Shown here: one piece after another, positions 18,655-27,016 of the stretch
Layout of the letters: each line of letters opens with the position of its first letter
Numbering within the stretch: the stretch's first letter is position 1
NCBI GenBank assembly: GCA_030147505.1
Contig: JASBVG010000104.1
Location: 1-64,000 of the forward strand
Length of the DNA: 64,000 bases
Direction of reading: 5' to 3'
Source of the DNA: Tardiphaga sp.
GTDB lineage: Bacteria > Pseudomonadota > Alphaproteobacteria > Rhizobiales > Xanthobacteraceae
Position numbers and translations under genes: made by a program
Notes under the pieces: generated by a model
The model's input: only the letters and a program-made list of their open reading frames with translations
What the model was told of the DNA's origin: nothing
The model's database searches: none

Positions 18655-18957
18655 GGAGCGATCGAGGGTGCGAGACGATGCCATTACACCTTTGCCGATT
18701 TTTTCCAACGACACGCACAACCTGACTAAAGTTGTGACATGCCTTGACACGTATGTTTCGGCGGCTGATTTGAGTAAGATACATGCTGCCGCATGAGGGC
18801 TTCGGGCTCCGCTGAAGTCCGAGTTCGGCGGTGCAGCCTTGCAGAAACCGATCAAGTAGGAGGTCGAGCGCCGGTCGATGATCGTCAAGGAAGCCAAGCT
18901 CGACGCGCAATAAGCGGCGGCCGAAATTCTACGCATCTTAGGTGACGCGCAGAATTT
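18655..18957. other. Intergenic region with possible decayed coding sequence and inverted repeat
   Basis: The 303-base gap lies between the adhesin stop and the convergent hydrolase stop. In the frame of 18821 it reads EFGGAALQKPIK, stop, EVERRSMIVKEAKLDAQ, stop, AAAEILRILGDAQNF, stop. This is protein-like but interrupted, and I cannot name its source. GAAATTCT at 18923-18930 and AGAATTTC at 18951-18958 form a perfect 8-base inverted repeat around 20 bases. It touches the hydrolase stop and may help end transcription from either side, but there is no clear T-run. Confidence 0.3.
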
Positions 18958-20166
18958 CTAATCTTTCAGCGATGCAAACACGGGTCGCAGATATCTAAGC
19001 ATTTCTGCCGGATGTTCGGTCATCGGGAAATGCCCGAGTTCCGGCATCTCAATGACCCGAGCATTCTCGATCCATCCGGCGAGCTGATGCGCGTCATCGA
19101 CCGTTGCCGAGAAATCGTAATGGCCGATGAGGAGCGAGACTGGAATCGTCTTTCCGTCGATCCGTTTCGCGATCTTCTCACCATCGAACTCATCGGAATA
19201 GAAGGCGAGGTCGCCGTCATAGATGCCGGGCGCGCCCTGCGAATAGATATAGGCGGCGCGGCGGCGCAGATCGGCCGGGCTTCGCGGCCCGAGCAGGCCG
19301 CGGACATAGGCCGCGGAGTGCCAGCCGCCATTGACCTTGGCATGGGTGAGATAATCGTTACGCCGACCGCGCGGCCGCAGCGGCGCTTCCAGGGCGATGA
19401 CAGCGCGAATGAGATCCGGTCGCTCAGCCGCGAGTACCATGGCGATCCCGGCGCCCATCGAGCATCCCATCACCACGACCGGTTCACGGATCACCTGTTC
19501 GATGAAGCTGACACACCAGTCGAGATAGGTCTGCTGGTCGAGCAGATAGGCGTCGCCGCTCCAGTCGGCCGGCGGCATCGAGCGGCCGTGAAACGGCATG
19601 TCGAAACCGATCAGGCGCCAATCGTTGCCGAGAGCCGCGTCGCACATCACGCCATGAAACTGGCGGGTGTCAGCGCCGGCCGTGTGCAGGCAGAGCACGG
19701 GCGAGCCAGTGCCGGCTTCCTCGCTATAGATCTGCGCGACCCGGCCCGTAGAGCTCTTGATGCTGTGATAGCTGCCACGCAAGCGACTGAGATCCGCTAG
19801 TGGCGCCTCGACTTCATAGGGCGTGAGATTGGCGAAGATAGATTCGAAACAGGCGCGGGCTTGCGCGATTGCAAGAGGATCGCCTGTGATCGTGAAGCGG
19901 GGATTGCGCAGCTGGATCGACGAGAAGGAATGATAGGTCGGTGGCGCGGGATCGGCCAGCACCAGCGCCCAATCATCGGCACTGGCTGCGATCCCGATCT
20001 CGCTCGCAGGATCGGACACGGCCGGATGCGTGCCGATCGCAACCTCATGAGTTTGCTCGCCGACCGAAAAGCGCACGCGCAGCGATAGGCCGCGCATAAA
20101 CACTTTGACTTCCGGCCTGGCGAGTGCCGCCGTCAGGTGACCGACGAGCCGTTCGAAGACGGACAT
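18958..20166 (-). CDS. Alpha/beta-hydrolase-fold enzyme with N-terminal SCP2-like extension
   Basis: The 402-residue protein is a cytoplasmic hydrolase of unknown substrate. Residues about 140-400 form the alpha/beta-hydrolase fold: oxyanion region LCLHTAG at 158-164, nucleophile elbow GCSMGAG with Ser236, acid Asp351 (GHYDF) and His379 (ELGHFPMTEHP). The triad is complete. The first 115 residues are not hydrolase; their pattern (ADDWALVLADPAPPTYHSF, then NPRFTITGDPLAI) suggests an SCP2-like lipid- or CoA-ligand domain, tentatively. It starts 9 bases after the preceding dehydrogenase stop in the same minus-strand operon under the GntR-type regulator. The neighbouring transporter and decarboxylase-family protein suggest breakdown of an imported organic acid or aromatic compound, which is inference. 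Confidence 0.8.
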   Translation of the reverse strand: MSVFERLVGHLTAALARPEVKVFMRGLSLRVRFSVGEQTHEVAIGTHPAVSDPASEIGIAASADDWALVLADPAPPTYHSFSSIQLRNPRFTITGDPLAIAQARACFESIFANLTPYEVEAPLADLSRLRGSYHSIKSSTGRVAQIYSEEAGTGSPVLCLHTAGADTRQFHGVMCDAALGNDWRLIGFDMPFHGRSMPPADWSGDAYLLDQQTYLDWCVSFIEQVIREPVVVMGCSMGAGIAMVLAAERPDLIRAVIALEAPLRPRGRRNDYLTHAKVNGGWHSAAYVRGLLGPRSPADLRRRAAYIYSQGAPGIYDGDLAFYSDEFDGEKIAKRIDGKTIPVSLLIGHYDFSATVDDAHQLAGWIENARVIEMPELGHFPMTEHPAEMLRYLRPVFASLKD

Positions 20167-20175
20167 CGCTACGGC

Positions 20176-21066
20176 TCACTTGTCCGCGGTGAGATAGCGG
20201 CCGATCTCGGTATGATCCGACTTGGGGCCGAGCTGCTTGAGCGCGTTGTTCCACATGGCCGTGATCTCGTCGGCGAGGGGCGCCTTGACGCCGATCTGAT
20301 GCGCGAGTTCGTCGGCAGTCTGGATGTCCTTGGCCATCAGCGCCATGGCAAACCCGGAAGCGTAGCTCTCCGAGATCATGAATTGCTTGAGCTTGTTTTC
20401 GGTGGAATTGTTGCGTCCGGTCGAGGCATTGAGCACGTCGACGAGGATGTTTGGCTCGATGCCGAACTTGCTGCCGATCGCCAGTGCTTCCGCAGCGGCA
20501 GCAAGGCCAGCAGCCGAGACGTAATTGTTCAGTGCCTTGGCGGCATGACCGGAGCCGAGCGGGCCGGTGCGGAAAGCAGCGGGGCCCATGGACTGAAGGA
20601 CCTTGTCGGCGCGATCGATGGTCGCGTGCGATCCGCCCGCCATGATCGCCAGCGTGCCGCTGATGGCACGCTTCACGCCGCCTGATACGGGGGCGTCGAT
20701 AAATTCGAGGCCGTCCGCGATCAGCTCCTCGCCAAGGGCGCGGGTGCCGAGCGGGGCAGACGAGCTCATGTCAATGATCACGGTGCCCTTGGCGAGCTTG
20801 CCCTTGATGGCTTCGAGAGCCGCGCGCACGATCTTCCCATCAGGGAGCAGCGTGACGATTACCGATGCTCCGGCGATCGCCTCATCGACGGTTGCCGCAG
20901 CCTTGCCGCCTTCCTTGGCAAAGGCATCGCGCGCATCTGTCGACAGATCGAAGCCCGTCACCTCAAAGCCTGCGCGGGCGATGCAGGCGGCCATCGGTCG
21001 ACCCATATTGCCAAGTCCGATCACGGTCACCTTGGCGGGCGGGGTGATTGCGGCTGAATTCGTCAC
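20176..21066 (-). CDS. NAD(P)-dependent beta-hydroxyacid dehydrogenase family oxidoreductase
   Basis: The 296-residue protein belongs to the 3-hydroxyisobutyrate dehydrogenase/tartronate-semialdehyde reductase family, oxidising or reducing a 3-hydroxyacid with NAD(P). A Rossmann motif VIGLGNMGRPM stands at residues 15-25. The substrate signature FIDAPVSGGVKRAISGTLA lies at about 122-140. The catalytic Lys is Lys177 in GSGHAAKALNN. Length is typical. It lies between the GntR regulator gene (52 bases upstream) and the hydrolase, all on the minus strand. The exact substrate cannot be told from sequence. Confidence 0.85.
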   Translation of the reverse strand: MTNSAAITPPAKVTVIGLGNMGRPMAACIARAGFEVTGFDLSTDARDAFAKEGGKAAATVDEAIAGASVIVTLLPDGKIVRAALEAIKGKLAKGTVIIDMSSSAPLGTRALGEELIADGLEFIDAPVSGGVKRAISGTLAIMAGGSHATIDRADKVLQSMGPAAFRTGPLGSGHAAKALNNYVSAAGLAAAAEALAIGSKFGIEPNILVDVLNASTGRNNSTENKLKQFMISESYASGFAMALMAKDIQTADELAHQIGVKAPLADEITAMWNNALKQLGPKSDHTEIGRYLTADK

Positions 21067-21118
21067 GGGCGTTTCCTCTTACTCTTTGTCTTTTGAATTG
21101 CTTGAACGTGATTGATGC

Positions 21119-21799
21119 TCAGTCGCTACGACGCAACGCATCGAGTGCGACTTTCGCGGCATTTTGAATGTGGAGAACGCAAGCGCGTTCGGCGCCTTCC
21201 TCGTCGCCATTCTCGATGGCCGTCAGGATCGTCTCGATCTCGCGCAGGCTTGTGCCGATGCGGTTGGCCTGCGTCATGGACGTCATGCGCAGCACCGTCA
21301 CGCGATTGAGCAGCATCTTCAGAAAGCGCTCGACGAAGCCATTGCCGCAACCTTCGAGCAAGGCGGCGTAGAATTCAGTCTTCGCGGCGAGCAGGTCGCT
21401 GCGGTCTTCCTGACCGGCCACTTCGCCCATTCGTAAGAACTGCTTGCGCAGGCGCGCGATGATCACGGGATCGCGGCGGCGTGCGCATTCGCGGCCGGCA
21501 TAGCCTTCGAGCAATCCACGCAGATCGTAGAGCTGCGCCGCTTCTTCGGCGGTGATCGTGCTGACGACAGGGCCCCGGTGCGGAATCGTCGTGACCAAAC
21601 CTTCGGCCTCGAGCTGGCGCAGGGCTTCGCGGATCGATGTGCGGCCGACGCCAGTCTGCTCGCAGAGTTCGCGTTCGATCAGCCGCTGGCCGGGCTTGAA
21701 GCGGCCGCTTCCGATCGCTGAACGCAGCCGATTTTCCACCAGCTGGCGCAAGCTGGTGGTTTCCCGCGTGACGTTGAGGTCCGAGTCGTTTTCTGCCAT
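21119..21799 (-). CDS. GntR-family transcriptional regulator, FadR/FCD subfamily
   Basis: The 226-residue regulator has an N-terminal winged helix-turn-helix (residues about 17-85: LIERELCEQTGVGRTSIREA, LRQLEAEGLVTTIPHRGP) and a C-terminal all-helical FCD ligand-binding domain (LYDLRGLLEGYAGRECARRR). FCD regulators usually bind an organic acid and repress nearby uptake and catabolic genes. The gene diverges from the transporter operon at 21907 and shares a strand with the dehydrogenase and hydrolase, so it probably controls both sets from the 107-base divergent promoter. Confidence 0.88.
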   Translation of the reverse strand: MAENDSDLNVTRETTSLRQLVENRLRSAIGSGRFKPGQRLIERELCEQTGVGRTSIREALRQLEAEGLVTTIPHRGPVVSTITAEEAAQLYDLRGLLEGYAGRECARRRDPVIIARLRKQFLRMGEVAGQEDRSDLLAAKTEFYAALLEGCGNGFVERFLKMLLNRVTVLRMTSMTQANRIGTSLREIETILTAIENGDEEGAERACVLHIQNAAKVALDALRRSD

Positions 21800-21906
21800 G
21801 CGTCAATTGACCGCCTATCAGACAATCTGTCAAGCAGCTTGACCGCCTGTCTGATTTGTGTTCCCCATGCGGCAAGCCTTGAAGGCACCTATCGGAGGAA
21901 GCGGAT
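21800..21906. promoter_or_regulatory. Divergent promoter with two direct repeats, probable GntR operators
   Basis: TTGACCGCCTATCAGAC at 21807-21823 and TTGACCGCCTGTCTGAT at 21839-21855 repeat exactly 32 bases apart, about three helical turns. They share TTGACCGCCT and a following TCNGA-like block, and sit just upstream of the regulator start. This placement fits autoregulation by the FCD regulator and control of the transporter genes. The 3' end holds a Shine-Dalgarno (GGAGGAAG at about 21895) for the gene at 21907. Confidence 0.5.
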
Positions 21907-23130
21907 ATGTCGAAGACGTCATCTATGCGCGGGGGCATCGATCGCCGCACGGTTTTGGCCGGGTCGGCCGCACTGATCGCGGCGCCATGGGTTACTTCCC
22001 CGGCACGCGCCCAGGCCAAGCAGGTCAATATCGGTGTGATCATGCCGCTGTCGGGCGCGAATGCGCAGTTCGGCATCAATTCCCGCAACGGCATCGAACT
22101 GGTCGCCGATGAGATCAACGCGGCCGGCGGCATCAAGGCGCTCGGTGGTGCGAAGATCAATCTGATCGTCGCGGATGCCACGTCGACCCCCACCACGGCC
22201 GGCACCGTCGCCCAGCGAATGATCAGCCAGAACGAAGTGACGGCCATTCTCGGCGCCTTCGCCTCGTCGCTGACCATCGCGATCTCCGAAGTCACCGAGC
22301 GTCGCGATATTCCACTGCTGACGATGTCGTTCGCCGACCAGATCACCGGTCGCGGCTTCAAGAACATCTTCCAGGTCGTCGCCAAGGCATCGGCGCTCGG
22401 CAAGGCGCAGCTCGATTACACCGTCGCGATTGCGCAGGCGGCTGGCACCAAGATCGACAAGATCGCGATCATGTATGAAGACACGGCCTATGGCACGGCC
22501 CAGGCTGGTGGTCTCCGCGCGGCTGCCAAGGCGGCGAATATCGAACTGGTGATGGACGATGCGTATCCGCTGGGGATCACCGACACGACGCCGCTGATCA
22601 ACAAGCTTCGCGCCTCAGGTGCTCAGGCAGTGTTCCCGGTCTCGTATCTGAACGACAGCCTGTTGCTCATCCGCACCATGCGCCAGCAGCGCATCACCAT
22701 TCCAGCCATCGGCGGCGCCGCCGGCTATGTGATCCCGGATTTCGAAAAGGGCCTCGGTGAATTTGCCGAAGGCGTGCTGTCAATCTCTCCGGCCAATTAC
22801 GATCTCGATACGGGCCTCACCGATCGCTTCCGCAAGCGGTTCGGCTATTTCATGGTGCATGAAGCGCTCGAACATGCTGTCGCTCTGGATGTGCTGGTGC
22901 AGGCCATCGAGAAGGCGAAGTCGGCCAAGGCCGAGGATGTCACCATGGCGCTGCGCGGTGCGAAGTTCACCGGAGGCTGGACAAACGCCATGACTGGCGG
23001 TGCCGTGCAGTTCGACAGCACGGGCCTTAACACCGCATCGATCCCGGTGATGGTGCAGTGGCGCAAGAAGGAGCTGGTGACCGTGTGGCCGAAGGAAGTG
23101 GCCAAGGGCACCGCCGAGTGGAAGTCCTGA
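21907..23130 (+). CDS. ABC transporter periplasmic substrate-binding protein, branched-chain amino acid type
   Basis: The 407-residue protein is a LivK-like periplasmic binding protein (Peripla_BP_6 class). Its N-terminus has a twin-arginine-like export signal: RRTVLAG, a hydrophobic run and SPARAQA as the cleavage region at about 31-37. The mature protein opens with VNIGVIMPLSGANAQFGINS and RNGIELVADEINAAGG, typical of the family. Family members bind amino acids, amides, urea or aromatic acids. A strong ribosome-binding site lies just upstream. It is the first gene of the five-gene transporter operon. Confidence 0.9.
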   Translation: MSKTSSMRGGIDRRTVLAGSAALIAAPWVTSPARAQAKQVNIGVIMPLSGANAQFGINSRNGIELVADEINAAGGIKALGGAKINLIVADATSTPTTAGTVAQRMISQNEVTAILGAFASSLTIAISEVTERRDIPLLTMSFADQITGRGFKNIFQVVAKASALGKAQLDYTVAIAQAAGTKIDKIAIMYEDTAYGTAQAGGLRAAAKAANIELVMDDAYPLGITDTTPLINKLRASGAQAVFPVSYLNDSLLLIRTMRQQRITIPAIGGAAGYVIPDFEKGLGEFAEGVLSISPANYDLDTGLTDRFRKRFGYFMVHEALEHAVALDVLVQAIEKAKSAKAEDVTMALRGAKFTGGWTNAMTGGAVQFDSTGLNTASIPVMVQWRKKELVTVWPKEVAKGTAEWKS

Positions 23131-23150
23131 TCAGCTAGCGAAAGAAAATC

Positions 23151-24011
23151 GTGTCGTTCATTCAAGCGATCTTGGACGGCCTGTTGGTTGGCGGCGTTTA
23201 CGCCGTCATCTCAATCGGCCTGACACTCGTCTACGGCGTGATGGGCATCGTGAATTTCGCGCAAGCGGAATTTCTGATGATCGGCATGTTCGTGTCATGG
23301 TTTGCCTGGGCCTATCTCGGCCTCGATCCCGTCCTGGCGGCGCCACTGTCATTCGCGGTGGCGTTCGCGCTGGGATGGCTGGTACAGGGGCAATTGATCT
23401 CGCGCGTCCTGAAAGCGCCGTCCGTCGCCCAGATCTTTCTAACCGTCGGCCTGCTGATCGTGCTCGAAAACGGCGCGCTTCTTTCATTCGGATCGCAGTT
23501 CCGCTCGGTGACGACATCGTATCAGACCATGTCGCTATCGCTGGGATCGCTGTTTATCAGCGTGCCGTATCTCATCGCATTCTCGATGTCGCTCGCTTGC
23601 GGTCTGGCGCTGTGGTGGTTCATGCGCAGCAGCTGGTTCGGCCGCGCGATGCGCGCGACCGCACAGAATCCCATGGCAGCCCAGTTGATGGGTATCGACA
23701 CCGCGCTGATGTACAAGATGGCCTTCGCGCTCGGCGTTGGCCTCACGGCCTTTGGCGGCGCCGTCATTCTTCCCTATGTCACGGTGTTCCCCCAGGTCGG
23801 CGGTCAGTTCGTCGTCCTGATGTTCACGGTCGTCGTGCTGGGCGGCCTGGGCAGCGTCGCTGGCGCGGTGGTCGGCGGCCTCGCCGTCGGCGTCATCCAG
23901 GCGTTGTCGGCCCTGTTCTTCCCGATCCAGCTGCAGAATCTCGTTCTCTTCCTGGTCTTCATTCTTGTGCTCGCCGTTCGGCCGCAGGGTCTTGTGGGAG
24001 CAAGCCGATGA
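23151..24011 (+). CDS. livH: Branched-chain amino acid-type ABC transporter permease, LivH type
   Basis: The 286-residue integral membrane protein has about eight hydrophobic segments and the LivH start pattern (LDGLLVGGVYAVISIGLTLV, MGIVNFAQAEFLMIG). The loop LRVxAQN-like RAMRATAQNPMAAQLMGID and the conserved VVLGGLGSVAGAVVGG near the C-terminus identify the family. The start is a GTG 20 bases after the binding-protein gene. It overlaps the next permease gene by ATGA. The symbol denotes subunit type; the transported compound is unknown. Confidence 0.9.
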   Translation: MSFIQAILDGLLVGGVYAVISIGLTLVYGVMGIVNFAQAEFLMIGMFVSWFAWAYLGLDPVLAAPLSFAVAFALGWLVQGQLISRVLKAPSVAQIFLTVGLLIVLENGALLSFGSQFRSVTTSYQTMSLSLGSLFISVPYLIAFSMSLACGLALWWFMRSSWFGRAMRATAQNPMAAQLMGIDTALMYKMAFALGVGLTAFGGAVILPYVTVFPQVGGQFVVLMFTVVVLGGLGSVAGAVVGGLAVGVIQALSALFFPIQLQNLVLFLVFILVLAVRPQGLVGASR

Positions 24012-24982
24012 AACGCTGGATCGCGATCGCACTCGTCGTTCTGATTGCGGCCACCGTGCCGCAATTCTTGAGCCCGACCGGATACTGGATCCGTGTCTTC
24101 ACCTTCACGCTGCTGTTTGCCGCGATGGCGCAGGCATGGAATCTGATCGGAGGCCTCGCCAATCAGCTGTCGCTCGGGCACGCGGCCTTCTTCGGCATCG
24201 GAGCCTACACGTCCACAATCCTGTTGCTGAAATTCGGCATTAGTCCGTGGATCGGCATGTTCGCGGCCGGTGCGCTCGGCGGTCTTGCCGCACTCATCAT
24301 CGCGATTCCGACCATGCGGTTGCAAGGCCATTATTTCGCGTTGGCGACGCTGGCCTTCGGTGAGGTGGCGCGCGTCATCGCCAATGTCTGGACCTCGCTG
24401 ACCGGTGGTCCGGGCGGGCTGTCCGTGCCGTTCGTTCCACCAAGCTTCGCCGCCTATTCGTTCAAACAGCTGCTGCCGCATGCCTATATCGCGCTGGCGG
24501 CGCTCATCATCGTCACGGTGATCTTCGAGGTCATCCGGCGCGGAGCGATGGGGTATCGTCTGCGCGCCATCCGCGAAAACGCGGCTGCCGCGGAAGTCAT
24601 CGGCATCGACACGACCAAGGTCAAGCTGCAGACGGCGGTAATCTCCGGTGTGTTGACAGCCATGCTCGGCACGCTGTTCGCCCAGGTCGCGGTGTTCTTC
24701 GATCCCGATACGGCGTTCAGCGCGGCGTCGATCTCCATCCGCGTGGCCCTGATCGCCATTATCGGCGGTGTCGGCACGGCCATCGGTCCCATTATCGGCG
24801 CGTTCTTCATCGTGCCGATTGAGGAGCTGATGAACGATCTGTTCTCGTCCGGTGCGGCAGGCCTGTCGCAACTGATCTTCGGCGTGATCCTGATCGTTGT
24901 TATCCTCTGGCGTCCACGCGGACTTGTGACCATCATCGAGGCGCTGCGCGCTCGGCTTCAGGGCAAGGGAGCGCAATCATGA
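24008..24982 (+). CDS. livM: Branched-chain amino acid-type ABC transporter permease, LivM type
   Basis: The 324-residue membrane protein carries the LivM landmarks WNLIGGLANQLSLGHAAFFG (residues about 40-59), the loop YRLRAIRENAAAAEVIGID and a late IGGVGTAIGPIIGAFF. I chose ATG 24008, overlapping the LivH stop as ATGA; the frame is open far upstream, but that part is only the shadow of livH. It overlaps livG by four bases, showing coupled translation. It forms the heteromeric channel with LivH. Confidence 0.9.
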   Translation: MKRWIAIALVVLIAATVPQFLSPTGYWIRVFTFTLLFAAMAQAWNLIGGLANQLSLGHAAFFGIGAYTSTILLLKFGISPWIGMFAAGALGGLAALIIAIPTMRLQGHYFALATLAFGEVARVIANVWTSLTGGPGGLSVPFVPPSFAAYSFKQLLPHAYIALAALIIVTVIFEVIRRGAMGYRLRAIRENAAAAEVIGIDTTKVKLQTAVISGVLTAMLGTLFAQVAVFFDPDTAFSAASISIRVALIAIIGGVGTAIGPIIGAFFIVPIEELMNDLFSSGAAGLSQLIFGVILIVVILWRPRGLVTIIEALRARLQGKGAQS

Positions 24983-25704
24983 CGATCCTTGATGTGCGCG
25001 GCGTCTCGCGACGCTTTGGTGGATTGCAGGCGTTGTCCGATGTGACGTTCTCCGTCCCAAAGGGACAGATCGTCGGCCTGATCGGCCCTAACGGCGCCGG
25101 TAAGACCACCTTCTTCAGCACGCTGTGCGGGCTGATCAAGCCGGATTCTGGCGCGATCACGCTCGATGGAACCAGCATCGTCGGCCAGAAGCCGCACAAG
25201 GTTGCCGGTCTGGGCATGACCAAAACCTTCCAGAACGTGGCGCTCTTCGCTGAGAGCTCGGTCCTCGACAACGTGCTCACCGCCGGCCTGCTGCGTCATG
25301 ACGTCGAGACCGCGCGGGAGCGGGCAATGATCTGCCTCGATCGCGTCGGGCTCAAATCCGTCGCTCACAAGATGGCGGGAAACCTTTCGTTTCCAGAGCG
25401 CGCGCGGGTCGAACTCGCACGGGCTCTGTGTACCGATCCCAAGGTTCTGCTGCTCGACGAGGTCATGGCGGCGCTCAATCCCGTCGAAATGCAGGAGATC
25501 ATGGATCTGATCCGCCAGCTACGCGATGACGGCATCACACTGCTCGTCGTCGAACATCACATGCGTGCCATCATGGCGATCTGTGACCGCATTCTCGTGC
25601 TCAATTTCGGCCGTCTGCTCGCTGACGGTACGCCACGCGAGGTCGCCAATGATCCCGTGGTGGTCGAGGCCTATCTCGGACGATCTGCGGAAGGCCACGC
25701 ATGA
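24979..25704 (+). CDS. livG: ABC transporter ATP-binding protein, LivG type
   Basis: The 241-residue ATPase has Walker A GPNGAGKTT at 36-44, a Q-loop near TKTFQNVALF, and Walker B VLLLDEV with catalytic Glu. The ABC signature is not LSGGQ but LSFPERARVELARAL (136-150), so the usual Gly-Gly is absent. This variant recurs in some alphaproteobacterial LivG-like proteins and need not mean loss of function. The switch His is present in LLVVEHHM. ATGA overlaps at both ends place it inside the operon. Confidence 0.9.
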   Translation: MTILDVRGVSRRFGGLQALSDVTFSVPKGQIVGLIGPNGAGKTTFFSTLCGLIKPDSGAITLDGTSIVGQKPHKVAGLGMTKTFQNVALFAESSVLDNVLTAGLLRHDVETARERAMICLDRVGLKSVAHKMAGNLSFPERARVELARALCTDPKVLLLDEVMAALNPVEMQEIMDLIRQLRDDGITLLVVEHHMRAIMAICDRILVLNFGRLLADGTPREVANDPVVVEAYLGRSAEGHA

Positions 25705-26423
25705 CCACTTCTAATCCTTTGCTCGAGATCAAGGGCCTCAATGCTGGCTATGGCAGCATCGATGTACTGCACGATATCGATATCGAGATGCATGAAGGCG
25801 AGTTCGTCTGCATCATAGGCGCCAACACGGCGGGCAAGAGCACCATCCTGCGTACGATCTCGCGTCTTGTTCCCAATGTCCGCGGCACCTTGCGCTTTAA
25901 CGGAACCGATCTCACCGAGCGGACCGCGCACGACATTCCCTCGCTTGGCATCGCGCATGTCCCGGAGGGGCGTCACGTCTTTCCGGACATGAGCGTCGAG
26001 GAAAACCTGATGCTCGGTGCTTTCACTGCACGCAAGGCAAGCGACCTCCAGCAGCGGATGGAGGGCATCTTCGAGCTGTTTCCGCGCACGCGCGAACGGC
26101 GCTCCCAGCTCGCCGGAACCCTGTCCGGCGGCGAGCAGCAAATGGTAGCGGTCGGCCGCGCGCTGATGCTGCAGCCCAAATTGTTGCTGCTCGACGAGCC
26201 CAGCCACGGTCTGGCGCCGAAGGTCGTCGAGGAAATGCACCATGCGTTCGTGAAAATACATCGCGGCGGGACGTCCATTCTGCTGGTCGAGCAGAATGTC
26301 AGCCTCGCTCTCGATGTCGCCGCACGCGGTTATGTTCTGGAGAGTGGCCGCGTCACGCTCCAGGGCACCTCCGCTGAGTTGAATGAAAACCCGGCCGTTC
26401 GCGCTGCCTATCTCGGGATCTGA
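25701..26423 (+). CDS. livF: ABC transporter ATP-binding protein, LivF type
   Basis: The 240-residue ATPase pairs with LivG. Walker A is GANTAGKST (40-48), the signature LSGGEQQMVAVGRALM is canonical, and Walker B is LLLLDEPSHGLAP. HVPEGRHVFPDMSVEENL is the typical LivF Q-loop/lid region. LLVEQNV carries the usual LivF switch position. It overlaps livG by ATGA and is followed after 51 bases by the decarboxylase-family gene. Confidence 0.92.
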   Translation: MTTSNPLLEIKGLNAGYGSIDVLHDIDIEMHEGEFVCIIGANTAGKSTILRTISRLVPNVRGTLRFNGTDLTERTAHDIPSLGIAHVPEGRHVFPDMSVEENLMLGAFTARKASDLQQRMEGIFELFPRTRERRSQLAGTLSGGEQQMVAVGRALMLQPKLLLLDEPSHGLAPKVVEEMHHAFVKIHRGGTSILLVEQNVSLALDVAARGYVLESGRVTLQGTSAELNENPAVRAAYLGI

Positions 26424-26474
26424 CGACCGACCGGCAAGCGAGGGCATCCCACTCCAACAAGAAGGATCTACAAC

Positions 26475-26879
26475 ATGAGCTACAACCAGACGATCACCCT
26501 CGGCGGTCTGTTCGACGAAGGTCTGAAGACCCGCCGCGAAGTTCTCGGCGCCGCTTATGTCGACAAGTCGATCGAGGCCGCCAACGATTTCATGATGGCA
26601 TTCCAACACATCACCACCGAGTGGTGTTGGGGTTATGCCTGGAATCGTCCAGGCCTCGACAAGAAAACCCGCAGCATGCTGAACCTGGCCATGCTGACGG
26701 CGCTCAATCGCTCGCCCGAAATCAAGCTGCACACCCGCGGCGCTATTAATAACGGCGTGACCGTGGAGGAGATCAAGGAAGTCCTGCTGCACGCTACAGT
26801 CTATTGCGGCATTCCCGCCGGCCTCGACGCCTTCAAGGTGGCGAATGAGGTTCTCAAGGAAATGGGACAAACAAAGTAG
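26475..26879 (+). CDS. Carboxymuconolactone decarboxylase (CMD) family protein
   Basis: The 134-residue protein is PcaC-like in size and pattern (GLKTRREVLGAAYVD, TTEWCWGYAWNRPGLDKKTR, MLNLAMLTALNR, HTRGAINNGVTVEEIKEVLL, YCGIPAGLDAF). PcaC decarboxylates 4-carboxymuconolactone in the protocatechuate pathway, but many relatives have other roles or act as AhpD-like enzymes. No other beta-ketoadipate genes are in the window. It follows the transporter after 51 bases with AAGAAGGA as ribosome-binding site, so it is probably the last gene of that operon. The substrate is unassigned. Confidence 0.8.
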   Translation: MSYNQTITLGGLFDEGLKTRREVLGAAYVDKSIEAANDFMMAFQHITTEWCWGYAWNRPGLDKKTRSMLNLAMLTALNRSPEIKLHTRGAINNGVTVEEIKEVLLHATVYCGIPAGLDAFKVANEVLKEMGQTK

Positions 26880-26985
26880 TATTTGCTCGGACGCCCCGAA
26901 CAGGTGGGTCACGTACGTGAAGAACGAGCCTACACGGAAAGTGGTGCAGGTTTGATCACTGAATGAGTGCAGTCGGATGCATATG

Positions 26986-27016
26986 AAAAAGCCCGCGCCG
27001 TCGGCACGGGCTTTTT
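26986..27016 (+). terminator. Rho-independent terminator
   Basis: AAAAAGCCCG and CGGGCTTTTT enclose a second GCCG-T-CGGC stem, giving an almost perfect symmetric hairpin flanked by A5 and T5 runs. It lies 107 bases after the CMD gene and can stop transcription from both strands, closing the transporter operon and possibly the convergent cysH transcript. Confidence 0.88.

Noticed and set aside
16510..18936. An 808-codon open frame on the minus strand under the giant adhesin
   Set aside because: Its sequence is Arg/Asp/His-rich and low in hydrophobic pattern, as expected for the antisense of a GC-rich gene. The plus-strand frame has domain-level similarity to the first adhesin.
23297..24007. 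N-terminal extension of the LivM frame by 237 codons
   Set aside because: The extension lies wholly inside livH in another frame and is Arg-rich and protein-unlike. ATG 24008 gives the standard LivM N-terminus and an ATGA overlap.
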